In this document: positions 29,828 through 37,063 of the stretch, in pieces
Layout of the letters: each line of letters opens with the position of its first letter
How positions within the stretch are numbered: the first letter of the stretch is position 1
NCBI RefSeq assembly: GCF_000349565.1
Contig: NZ_APJN01000003.1
Coordinates: 11,117 to 48,229 of the forward strand
Source of the DNA: Curtobacterium flaccumfaciens UCD-AKU
GTDB lineage: Bacteria; Actinomycetota; Actinomycetes; Actinomycetales; Microbacteriaceae
Length of the DNA: 37,113 nt
Reading direction: 5' to 3'
Notes under the pieces: generated by a model
Databases searched by the model: none
What the model was told of the DNA's origin: nothing
What the model saw: only the letters and a program-made list of their open reading frames with translations
Made by a program: the position numbers and the translations under genes

Positions 29828-30676
29828 TCAGACCGCGTCGACCAGCGCCCGCGCCAGGGGGTGCCACGCACGGGACGACGGCCCGCTCAGCACCAGGGTG
29901 CGCTCGAGCCGCCGGGCCATCGGGATCATCACGAGGTCCGGCGGCAGCATCCCGCGGCCCAGGGTCGGCACGATCGACACGCCCTCGCCCCGCTGGATCA
30001 TCCCGAACATCGTGCTCATCTCGCGCACCCGGTGGGCGTACCGGAACGGCCGGCCGTCGAGTTCGTGGAGCTTCTGGACCTGGTACTCGCACCCGCCGCC
30101 GCCCGCCACCAGGCCGTCCTCGTGCAGGTCGTCGAGGGTGAGTGCTGGCAGCTCGGCGAGGGGGTGGTCGCGGCGGATCACCGCGGCCATCTCGTCCCGC
30201 GCGACGACCACGCCGCCGTCGGGCACCGGCGACGGGTCGACGAGCACGGCGGCGTCGACGGTGCCGGCCTCGAGCCACTCCGGCATCTCGTCGTCGTCCC
30301 CCTCGTAGACCTGCACGTCGACGTCCGGCAGGGTCACCGCCCACAGCTCGCGGAGCCGCGGCAGCAGCCCCTGGCAGACGGTGGGGACGGCGGCGAGGCG
30401 CACGGTGCCGCGCGCCGTGCCGGGCCGGACCACCGCCTCCAGGGCTTCGACCGAGGCGAGCACGCTGCGGGCGTGGGCCAGCAGGCGGTCGCCGAGCGGG
30501 GTGGGGGCGGCGACCGCGCCGCGGTGCACGACGGAGCCGCCGACCTCGCGCTCGAGCCCCGCGACGGCGTGCGACACCGCGGACTGGCCGACGCCCAGGG
30601 CGACGGCCGCGGCGGTGAAGGACCCGGCGTCGAGCGTGGCGACGAACGCGCGCAGTTGCTGGACCGAGACGGTCAT
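29828..30676 (-). CDS. LysR-family transcriptional regulator
   Basis: 282 aa. The N-terminal winged HTH (about 3-62) reads VQQLRAFVATLDAGSFTAAAVALGVGQSAVSHAVAGLEREVGG. The periplasmic-binding-protein-like effector domain starts near 88 (GTVRLAAVPTVCQGLLPRLREL) and ends PLARALVDAV. The ATG has GAGGAGGA upstream. It diverges from a DMT-family transporter gene, and a 12-bp-arm palindrome with a T-N11-A core lies between them, so it probably controls the transporter and itself in response to a small effector. The effector is unknown. Confidence 0.93.
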   Translation of the reverse strand: MTVSVQQLRAFVATLDAGSFTAAAVALGVGQSAVSHAVAGLEREVGGSVVHRGAVAAPTPLGDRLLAHARSVLASVEALEAVVRPGTARGTVRLAAVPTVCQGLLPRLRELWAVTLPDVDVQVYEGDDDEMPEWLEAGTVDAAVLVDPSPVPDGGVVVARDEMAAVIRRDHPLAELPALTLDDLHEDGLVAGGGGCEYQVQKLHELDGRPFRYAHRVREMSTMFGMIQRGEGVSIVPTLGRGMLPPDLVMIPMARRLERTLVLSGPSSRAWHPLARALVDAV

Positions 30677-30697
30677 GCGTCCTCCTCATGTGGGCAT

Positions 30698-30740
30698 GAG
30701 CGACATGCGTTTGCCGCATGTCGCTCGGTGGTCCGACACT
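30698..30740 (+). promoter_or_regulatory. LysR-type operator overlapping the DMT transporter promoter
   Basis: The arms 30698-30709 and 30715-30726 are perfectly complementary over 12 bp with a 5-nt spacer, and the core ATGCGTTTGCCGCAT has the T-N11-A form of LysR sites. TTGCCG (30711-30716), 18 nt and GACACT (30735-30740) form a plus-strand promoter starting near 30747, one nucleotide before the transporter GTG. The operator covers the -35. Confidence 0.6.
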
Positions 30741-30747
30741 AGGCCAC

Positions 30748-31653
30748 GTGAACGCCCTCCTCTACGTCCTCGTCGCACTGACCTGGGGCTCGAGCTTCCT
30801 CTTCGCGAAGATCGGCCTCGACGGTCTCGCCCCGCAGCAGGTCGCCACCGTGCGGACCGTGCTCGGTGGGGTCACGCTCGTCGTGGTGCTCCTGGCGACC
30901 CGTCGGCGCTGGCCCCGGGAACCGCGGACCTGGGCGCACCTGGCGGTCGTCGCGGTGTTCCTCAACGCGGTGCCGTCGTCACTGATGGCGTGGGCGGAGC
31001 AGACGGTGCCGTCCGGCCTCGCGAGCATCTACAACGCGACGACCCCGATCATGACGCTGGCCGCGCTCGCGGTGCTCGTGCCGTCCGAACGCCTGCGCGG
31101 ACGGCAGGTGCTCGGGATCGTGCTCGGCATCGTCGGGGTGCTCGTGCTGGTCGGCCCGTGGGACGTCCTGACCGACCCCGAGGTCCTGGCGAGCGTGCCG
31201 GGGCAGGTCGCACTGCTCGGCATGACCGCGTCCTACGGCATCGGGCTCGCCTACCTGCGGCGGGTGGCCGTGGCGAGTGCGTACGACCCGGTCACGCTGG
31301 CGACGGTCCAGCTGACGCTGGCCTCCGGGATGCTCCTGCTGGTCGCGCCCGTCATCGCGACCGGTCCGGTCGAGCTGGACGGGAGGATCGTGGCCGCGAT
31401 GATCGCGCTCGGTTGCGTCGGCACGGGGTTGGCCTACGCCTGGAACACGCGGCTCGTGCAGTCGTGGGGCGCTGGTCGCGCTTCCACCGTCACCTACCTG
31501 ACGCCGGTGGTCGGGGTGGCGCTCGGGGTGCTCGTGCTGGGGGAGCGGGTGCGGTGGAACGAACCCGTCGGCGGACTCGTCGTGCTGCTCGGGATCGCCC
31601 TGGCGTCCGGGGTCCTGGTGCGCCGGAAGGTCGCCGCGCCGACCGCTCCCTGA
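30748..31653 (+). CDS. DMT/EamA-family transporter
   Basis: 301 aa with ten predicted membrane helices in two EamA repeats (about 1-135 and 145-295). Typical features are ALTWGSSFLFAKIGLDGLAP at the start, IYNATTPIMTLAAL in the first half and AYAWNTRLVQSWGAGRASTVTYLTPVVGVALG in the second. The family exports amino acids and other metabolites. GTG 30748 aligns with the usual beginning of such proteins and with a predicted leaderless promoter; the ATG at 30718 would put part of the operator palindrome inside the gene. It is divergent from, and probably controlled by, the LysR regulator. The substrate cannot be inferred. Confidence 0.87.
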   Translation: MNALLYVLVALTWGSSFLFAKIGLDGLAPQQVATVRTVLGGVTLVVVLLATRRRWPREPRTWAHLAVVAVFLNAVPSSLMAWAEQTVPSGLASIYNATTPIMTLAALAVLVPSERLRGRQVLGIVLGIVGVLVLVGPWDVLTDPEVLASVPGQVALLGMTASYGIGLAYLRRVAVASAYDPVTLATVQLTLASGMLLLVAPVIATGPVELDGRIVAAMIALGCVGTGLAYAWNTRLVQSWGAGRASTVTYLTPVVGVALGVLVLGERVRWNEPVGGLVVLLGIALASGVLVRRKVAAPTAP

Positions 31654-31656
31654 CCG

Positions 31657-31690
31657 GACACCCGTGCGGCGACCGCCCCGGACGGGTGTC
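31657..31690. terminator. Terminator-like hairpin after the DMT transporter gene
   Basis: Perfect 9-bp arms (31657-31665 and 31682-31690) around a 16-nt loop, starting 3 nt after the stop codon. Confidence 0.55.
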
Positions 31691-31723
31691 GTCGGAGCAC
31701 GCGCGACGCGGCAGGACGAGCCG

Positions 31724-31729
31724 TAGGAT
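31724..31729 (+). promoter_or_regulatory. -10 element of the acyl-CoA ligase gene
   Basis: TAGGAT predicts a start near 31736 and a leader of 38 nt. The leader contains a small CGACGAC/GTCGTCG hairpin and a GGAGA ribosome binding site (31764-31768), unlike the leaderless neighbours. Confidence 0.45.
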
Positions 31730-31773
31730 CGGCTGCGACGACGACGAGGTCGTCGACGACGACGGAGACCGGC

Positions 31774-33372
31774 ATGCACGACACCCACACCACCCGCGCG
31801 ACCGCATCGGTCGCAGCGATCCTCGCCGAGTCGGCGGCACGGTACCCCGACGACGTCGCCGTCATCGTCGGCGACGTCCGCACCACCTACGCCGAGCTGT
31901 GGGCCCAGACCCTGTCCTACGCCGGAGCGCTCCGTGCGCGGGGCGTCACCGAGGGGTCGAAGGTCGCGATGCTCGTGCCGAACGTCGCGGACTTCCCCCG
32001 CGTCTACTACGCCACCCTCGCCCTCGGCGCGGTGGCCGTGCCCGTGCACGCCCTGCTGAAACGCCGCGAGATCGAGTACGTCCTGCGGGACAGCGGGGCC
32101 ACGTTGCTCGTCTGCGCCGCACCGCTGCTCGGCGAAGGTGCTGCCGGCGCCGAGCTGGCCGGGGTCGACGTGGTGACCGTGCTCGCGCCGGCCCCTGCGC
32201 AGGCTCCGACCGGCGACCAGTCCGCGGCCGGCCCCGACCGGCTCGAGGCCCTGGCCGCGCAGAGCGAACCGCTCGACACCTACGTCCCCAGGCACCCGTT
32301 CGACACCGCGACCATCCTGTACACGAGCGGCACCACCGGCCAGCCCAAGGGCGCCGAGGGGTCGCACTTCGCACTGCTCGAACAGGTCAACACCAACCTG
32401 ATGACCACGTTCGACATGCACCGCGGCGACGTCCTGCTCGGCGCGCTGCCGCTGTTCCACACGTTCGGGCAGACCTGCACGATGAACACCGGGTTCCGCA
32501 CCGGCGCGACGCTGGTCATGCTGCCGAAGTTCGACGGCGACTCGGCGCTCGCCGCGATGGTCGAGCACGGCTGCGGCATCTTCATGGGCGTCCCGACGAT
32601 GTACATGGCGCTGCTCGACGCCGCGACCCGGTCCGAGGCCCGTCCGACGCTCCGGTACGCGATCTCCGGTGGTGCCTCGCTGCCGCTGGCGGTGCTCGAG
32701 CGGTTCGAGCAGGTCTTCGACGCCCCGATCCACGAGGGGTACGGCCTGACCGAGACCTCGCCGGTCGCCACCTTCAACCACGTCGGACAGCCGCCGCGGC
32801 CCGGCACGATCGGCACGCCGGTGTGGGGCGTCGACGTCGAGATCGCCGACCCCGAGGTCCGCGACGCGATCGTCATGCTGCCGCACGGTGCGATCGGCGA
32901 GCTCGTGATCCGCGGCCACAACCTGATGAACGGGTACCTCGACCGGCCCGAGGACACCGCAGAGGCCATCGTCGACGGGTGGTTCCGCACCGGCGACCTG
33001 GGCACGAAGGACGACGCCGGCTACCTGACGATCGTCGACCGCACCAAGGACATGATCATCCGCAACGGCTACAACGTGTACCCCCGCCAGGTCGAGGAGG
33101 TGCTCGCCACCCACCCCGACGTGGCGATGGCCGCGGTGTTCGGCGTGCCGCACGCGGTGCACGGGCAGGAGATCGAGGCGGCGGTGGTGCTGCGCTCCGG
33201 CGCGACCGTCGAGCCGCAGGTCCTGGTCGACTTCGTCGCCGTCGAGATCGCCGCGTACAAGTACCCCCGGGTCGTGCACGTCCTCGACGCGCTGCCGCTC
33301 GGCCCGAGCGGCAAGGTGCTCAAGCGCGAGCTCGTCGACCGCTTCGGCGTCGAGGTGACCGCGGTCCCGTGA
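31774..33372 (+). CDS. AMP-forming acyl-CoA synthetase (long-chain fatty acid ligase-like)
   Basis: 532 aa ANL-superfamily enzyme. The phosphate loop is YTSGTTGQPKGAE (from 183), followed by YGLTETSP near 327, WFRTGDLG, RTKDMIIRNGYNVYPRQVEE at the domain hinge and the catalytic Lys514 in GPSGKVLKREL. It adenylates a carboxylic acid and transfers it to CoA (or another thiol). The motifs resemble fatty-acid and medium-chain acyl-CoA ligases, but the acid cannot be specified. ATG 31774 has GGAGA 5 nt upstream. It is followed after 42 nt by the UbiA gene, which has its own predicted promoter, so a shared transcript is possible but not required. Confidence 0.92.
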   Translation: MHDTHTTRATASVAAILAESAARYPDDVAVIVGDVRTTYAELWAQTLSYAGALRARGVTEGSKVAMLVPNVADFPRVYYATLALGAVAVPVHALLKRREIEYVLRDSGATLLVCAAPLLGEGAAGAELAGVDVVTVLAPAPAQAPTGDQSAAGPDRLEALAAQSEPLDTYVPRHPFDTATILYTSGTTGQPKGAEGSHFALLEQVNTNLMTTFDMHRGDVLLGALPLFHTFGQTCTMNTGFRTGATLVMLPKFDGDSALAAMVEHGCGIFMGVPTMYMALLDAATRSEARPTLRYAISGGASLPLAVLERFEQVFDAPIHEGYGLTETSPVATFNHVGQPPRPGTIGTPVWGVDVEIADPEVRDAIVMLPHGAIGELVIRGHNLMNGYLDRPEDTAEAIVDGWFRTGDLGTKDDAGYLTIVDRTKDMIIRNGYNVYPRQVEEVLATHPDVAMAAVFGVPHAVHGQEIEAAVVLRSGATVEPQVLVDFVAVEIAAYKYPRVVHVLDALPLGPSGKVLKRELVDRFGVEVTAVP

Positions 33373-33402
33373 CCGGCCCCACGACCGCGCAGGAGCGTTC
33401 CG

Positions 33403-33408
33403 TACGCT
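33403..33408 (+). promoter_or_regulatory. -10 element of the UbiA-family gene (leaderless)
   Basis: TACGCT ends 6 nt before the GTG at 33415, so the predicted start point is the G of that codon. Confidence 0.5.
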
Positions 33409-33414
33409 GACCGG

Positions 33415-34284
33415 GTGACCGCCAGCAGCGCCCCGTCGACCGCACGACTGCTCTTCGCGTCGTCGCACCCCGGGCCGACCGTCACCGTGACCGTCCTCGC
33501 CGCGGTGGTCGCCGCCGCCGTCGGACACCCGGTGTGGCTCGTGGCCCTGGTGGCGCTGACGGTCGTCGCCGGTCAGCTGTCCATCGGGCTGGCGAACGAC
33601 TGGATCGACGCGGACCGCGACCGGGCCGTCGGACGGCGCGACAAGCCCGTGGCCCGCGGCCTCATCGCCGTCGGCACCGTCCGTACCGCCGCGTACGCCA
33701 GCGCCGGGATCGCCGTGGTGCTCTCGATGTTCCTCGGGCCGGTCGCCGCGGTCGCGCACCTCGTGCTGGTCGCCGCAGGCTGGGCCTACGACGCCGGCCT
33801 GAAGCGTTCGGTGTGGTCGGTGGCGCCGTTCATCGTCGCCTTCGGGCTGTTGCCCGTCGTGTCCGTCGCGGCCGGGCCGGAGGGACAGTGGCCGACGTGG
33901 TGGGCGATCGCGACGGGGGCCGTCTTCGGCATCGCGATCCACTGCACCAACGTGCTGCCCGACCTGGTCGACGACGCCGCCACCGGTGTCCGGGGGTTCC
34001 CGCACCGGCTCGGGCTCCGCGGCGCGGGGATCGTCGCGTTCGCCTCGCTCGTCGTCGCGGCTGCCCTGGTGCTCGGCGGACAGGTGCTCGGTGACGACCC
34101 GGTGCGGGGCATCGGGGTCGTGCTCGCGGTCCTCGGTGCCCTCGTGGTGCTCGTCCTCGCCGTCGTCGGCGTGCGGCTGGTACTCGCGGGACGGGCGTCG
34201 CGCACCCTGTTCCGGCTGGTCATCGCGTCGTCGCTCGTGCTCGTCGTCGAGCTCGGCTTCGCGGGCGCGCGACTCGTCGCCTGA
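33415..34284 (+). CDS. UbiA-family prenyltransferase
   Basis: 289 aa integral membrane protein with about eight or nine helices. The first prenyl-diphosphate/Mg site is NDWIDADRDR (Asn61, Asp62, Asp65, Asp69), followed by VGRRDKPVARG. The second aspartate site is weaker (NVLPDLVDDAATGVRGFP). Enzymes of this family attach a prenyl chain to an aromatic or other acceptor at the membrane. The acceptor is unknown. It starts with GTG, predicted leaderless. It converges on the FAD monooxygenase gene with only 9 nt between stop codons. UbiA and FAD monooxygenase genes together are common in actinobacterial prenylated-quinone or polyketide loci, but no polyketide synthase or methyltransferase is seen here. 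Confidence 0.9.
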   Translation: MTASSAPSTARLLFASSHPGPTVTVTVLAAVVAAAVGHPVWLVALVALTVVAGQLSIGLANDWIDADRDRAVGRRDKPVARGLIAVGTVRTAAYASAGIAVVLSMFLGPVAAVAHLVLVAAGWAYDAGLKRSVWSVAPFIVAFGLLPVVSVAAGPEGQWPTWWAIATGAVFGIAIHCTNVLPDLVDDAATGVRGFPHRLGLRGAGIVAFASLVVAAALVLGGQVLGDDPVRGIGVVLAVLGALVVLVLAVVGVRLVLAGRASRTLFRLVIASSLVLVVELGFAGARLVA

Positions 34285-34299
34285 CGTGAGCCGTCAGGC
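34279..34299. terminator. Short bidirectional hairpin holding both convergent stop codons
   Basis: GCCTGAC (34279-34285) and GTCAGGC (34293-34299) pair perfectly around a 7-nt loop. The UbiA TGA (34282-34284) and the FAD monooxygenase stop (34294-34296) are inside the two arms. Confidence 0.55.
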
Positions 34300-35487
34300 C
34301 CAGCGCATCGCGTAGAGCCGGGCCAAGCCGTGCGCGGTCGGCAGCGACAGGGCGGTCCGGAGCAGCGCCTCCCGTCCGGTCGTGCTGACGGGGCCGAGCG
34401 GACGACCGAGCGCCATGTTCGCCTCGGCCTGGCGAGCCGCACGACGGGCGGCTGCCTGGCGGCGGGCGGCGTAGCCCGGCCACGGCCCGGCCGTGCCGGT
34501 GCGGACCGCTCCGGCGAGCAGCGGCGCCAACTCGGCGGCGTCGAGCCACCCGAGGTTCATGCCCTGCCCGCCGATCGGGCTGATCTCGTGGGCGGCGTCG
34601 CCGACGAGCACGACCCGGCCGGCACCGACGCGGTCGGCTGTGCGGCGACGCACCCGGAAGCCGCTGGTCATCGAGCAGGTCGCCGGGTCGGGGACGACAC
34701 CGGTGCGCTCCGCGACGAGGGCCGCGAGACGGGCGACGAGCGCGGGGTCCGGGTCGCCCGTCGCGCCGCGTTCCGCTGCGGCGAACGCTGCGTCGTCCGG
34801 CACCAGTGCCACGTACCGGCGACGCGCGCCCGGCAGCGGGAAGGACTCGACCACGCCGTCCGGGCCCACGTCGACCAGCGCGGCGGACCGGGCCGACGGA
34901 GCCTCGGGGTCGGCGAAGTCGCCCATCACGTAGCGGTCCGGGTACTCGCGCCCGGTCGTTCCGATGCCGAGCAGGTCACGGACGACGCTCCGAGCGCCGT
35001 CCGCACCGACGACGAAGGCCGCACGGACCGTCACCACGTCGCCGTCCGGCCCGGTCCCGGTGGCGTCGACGTGGTCGGTGTGCCGGGTCAGGGCGGTCAG
35101 GGCGGTCCCGGTACGCAGGGCCTCTGGCGCACCGGTGTGGAGCCGGTCGCGGAGCAGGGACTCGGTGCGGTGCTGGTCGAGGGTCGCCACGTACGGGTGG
35201 GTCGGCGAAGCCCGGTCGAAGCGCAGCGTGCCGAGGGTCCGACCGCGGCTCCTGGCCACCCCTGCACGGACGAGCGACGCCTCGGCGAGCACCGCGGTGT
35301 CCAGGCCGATCGCGGCGAACGCGTCGAGGGACGGCGGGTGGATGCCGATGGCCCGCGAACCGGTCGGCGGCTCCGCGCGGCGTTCCCACACCCGGACGTC
35401 GACGCCCCGCGCGGCGAGGAGCGCCGCCATGAACAGCCCGACGGGTCCGCCGCCGACGACGAGGACGTCCGTCCGTTCCGAGTGCAC
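34294..35487 (-). CDS. FAD-dependent aromatic-type monooxygenase
   Basis: 397 aa group A flavin monooxygenase. The dinucleotide-binding motif VLVVGGGPVGLFMAALLAARG is near the N-terminus (GGGPVG from 12), the DG motif is VVGADGARSVVRDLLG, and the second FAD motif is VLVGDAAHEISPIGGQGMNLGWLDA. These proteins hydroxylate aromatic or polyketide substrates with NAD(P)H and O2; the substrate is not evident. The GTG at 35487 is one nucleotide after the start point predicted from a TAGGCT -10, so it is probably leaderless. It is convergent with the UbiA gene, and upstream lies a long hairpin that ends the acyltransferase gene. Confidence 0.9.
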   Translation of the reverse strand: MHSERTDVLVVGGGPVGLFMAALLAARGVDVRVWERRAEPPTGSRAIGIHPPSLDAFAAIGLDTAVLAEASLVRAGVARSRGRTLGTLRFDRASPTHPYVATLDQHRTESLLRDRLHTGAPEALRTGTALTALTRHTDHVDATGTGPDGDVVTVRAAFVVGADGARSVVRDLLGIGTTGREYPDRYVMGDFADPEAPSARSAALVDVGPDGVVESFPLPGARRRYVALVPDDAAFAAAERGATGDPDPALVARLAALVAERTGVVPDPATCSMTSGFRVRRRTADRVGAGRVVLVGDAAHEISPIGGQGMNLGWLDAAELAPLLAGAVRTGTAGPWPGYAARRQAAARRAARQAEANMALGRPLGPVSTTGREALLRTALSLPTAHGLARLYAMRWA

Positions 35488-35494
35488 GGGGGCG

Positions 35495-35500
35495 AGCCTA
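35495..35500 (-). promoter_or_regulatory. -10 element of the FAD monooxygenase gene (leaderless)
   Basis: TAGGCT on the minus strand predicts a start at 35488, one nucleotide before the GTG start codon. No clear -35. Confidence 0.55.
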
Positions 35501-35524
35501 CGGTCGGCGTGCGCCGGGGCACTC

Positions 35525-35577
35525 AGTGAGCAGAAGGCGTCGGGTCAGCGCGCCGTACCCGACGTCTTCTGCTCACT
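35525..35577. terminator. 21-bp-stem terminator containing the acyltransferase stop codon
   Basis: The arms 35525-35545 and 35557-35577 pair at 20 of 21 positions (AGTGAGCAGAAG, one mismatch, CGTCGGGT) around an 11-nt loop. One arm encodes the last codons of the minus-strand acyltransferase and the stop codon (35545-35547) lies at the loop edge. Confidence 0.8.
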
Positions 35578-36813
35578 CGACGGCGCGAGCGCGAGCGCGG
35601 GCATGGGCGCGGGCATCGGCGCGGATGCGCTGCGCGCCGCACGAGCCCGCGCGCGGAACCGCTCGACGGGCACCTCGACGGCGTACGCGGCACCGATCGA
35701 CACGATCACCACTGCGCCGACCAGGCCGACCGTGCCCCAGGGGCCGATCGCGAAGGTGCCGAGCAGCGCGATCACCAGCGGGTGCCAGAGGTACGCCGAG
35801 TACGACACCCGGCGGCCGAACCACGACACCGGCGTCCAGCCCAGGGCCGCGGACACGGGGGACCGGACCGAGACCAGGCCGCCGATCGCCACCGCCGAGA
35901 CCAGTCCGGTCGCCGGCAGCACGATCCCGAACGTCGACGCGTGCTCGGTCCAGTCGTCGTCGATGCCGAGCAGCACCGCGACCAGCAGCACGAGGCCGAC
36001 CCAGGTCGCCAGGTGCCCCAGGACCCCGGCGGCCCGCACCCGCACGCGTTCGTCGTCGAGCAGCAGGGCGAGTCCGCAGCCGATCGCGAGCGGCACCACC
36101 CCGAGCACGGGCGAGAAGTAGACGTCGGGCGTGGTCCCGCCGCTCGGGGTCCGGTAGCTCGCCCACGACACCGCCGACGCCCCGACGACCAGGACGCCGA
36201 GCCCCGCGAGGAGCCAGCGACGCCGCACCCTGAGCGCGGCCAGCAGCACCAGGACCGGAGGCCACACCAGGTAGAACTGCTCCTCCATCGACAGGCTCCA
36301 CGTGTGCGCGAAGACGCCCTGCGAGGTGTCCCAGAAGGCGCGGAACAGGTTGCCCGTGTAGGTCAGCGCGATGAACGCCGCTTCGCCGGAGTGCAGTGAC
36401 GCGCCCTTGTAGTCACCGACCCAGTTCCAGAGCAGCAGCCCGACCACGACGAGCGCCAGCAGCGCCGGGTACAGGCGCAGCAGCCGCTTCACCCAGAACG
36501 AGCCGAGGCGCACCCGCCCGGTGCGGCGCCGTTCGCCGAGCAGCAGCGTCGTGATGAGGAACCCGGAGAGCACGAAGAAGACCGTGACCCCGATGAAGCC
36601 GCCCTCGAACTGCGGCACGTGCAGGTGGTACAGGACGACGACCAGGATGGCGAGCGTCCGGAGTCCGTCGAGCGCGGGCGCACGGTGCGTCAGCGGGGGC
36701 GGCGGAGCCTCGGGCGCACCGGTTCCGGCGCGTGCCGGGGCGGCCGTGCGGTGCTGCGGTCGCGCCGATGTCGGCGCGTCCGTCGGCGCGTGCGTCAGCG
36801 TCGTCGTCGCCAT
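35545..36813 (-). CDS. Acyltransferase-3 (OafA-type) membrane protein
   Basis: 422 aa. A Pro/Ala/Thr-rich cytoplasmic N-terminus of about 45 residues precedes about ten membrane helices. Family motifs: ALDGLRTLAILVVVLYHLH with the catalytic-type His near 62, GFIGVTVFFVLSGFLI, and HTWSLSMEEQFYLVWP. Members O-acylate sugars of exported polysaccharides, peptidoglycan or antibiotics. No SGNH domain is fused at the C-terminus, which instead has a low-complexity Ala/Pro/Met tail. The start is ATG with GGAGGG upstream. The C-terminal codons form an arm of the terminator at 35525-35577. Its acceptor may be the envelope glycan made by the other glycosyltransferases, but there is no direct link. Confidence 0.9.
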   Translation of the reverse strand: MATTTLTHAPTDAPTSARPQHRTAAPARAGTGAPEAPPPPLTHRAPALDGLRTLAILVVVLYHLHVPQFEGGFIGVTVFFVLSGFLITTLLLGERRRTGRVRLGSFWVKRLLRLYPALLALVVVGLLLWNWVGDYKGASLHSGEAAFIALTYTGNLFRAFWDTSQGVFAHTWSLSMEEQFYLVWPPVLVLLAALRVRRRWLLAGLGVLVVGASAVSWASYRTPSGGTTPDVYFSPVLGVVPLAIGCGLALLLDDERVRVRAAGVLGHLATWVGLVLLVAVLLGIDDDWTEHASTFGIVLPATGLVSAVAIGGLVSVRSPVSAALGWTPVSWFGRRVSYSAYLWHPLVIALLGTFAIGPWGTVGLVGAVVIVSIGAAYAVEVPVERFRARARAARSASAPMPAPMPALALAPSSEQKTSGTAR

Positions 36814-36950
36814 GGTCCCTCCGCGCGCTGCTCGGTTGCGTGTCGCCGACCAGGGTGCCTCTCGCGGGTAAGAGGAGGCTCAACGAGCGGGGTGTACCAG
36901 GCTCGTCAGTGTCGACGCCGAACGTGCGGACCGTCGCGCTGCGCGCACAG

Positions 36951-36986
36951 CGACCATGTCGCTGTCGTACGACGGCGACATGGTCG
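36951..36986. repeat. 36-bp near-perfect palindrome
   Basis: The outer arms CGACCATGTCGC and GCGACATGGTCG are perfect (12 bp). Inside them lies the palindrome GTCGTACGAC, with a single T/G mismatch pair between arm and centre. As RNA the mismatch would be a U-G pair, so the hairpin would be continuous. It may be a terminator of a gene beyond the window, a protein-binding site or another dispersed repeat. Confidence 0.75.
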
Positions 36987-37021
36987 TTCCGCGTCGGCGC
37001 CAGCCCCGCGCACCACGCGTC

Positions 37022-37063
37022 GGCCGGGAGGCCCGTGGCCAGCCCGCACCGCGCCTCCAGACC
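37022..37063. repeat. Imperfect copy of dispersed palindromic repeat (family A)
   Basis: The left arm 37022-37039 matches 16 of 18 bases of 7498-7515 (shared GGAGGCCCGTGGC). The right arm 37046-37063 matches 14 of 18 of 7522-7539. The arms are less complementary to each other than in the 7497 copy. Confidence 0.65.
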
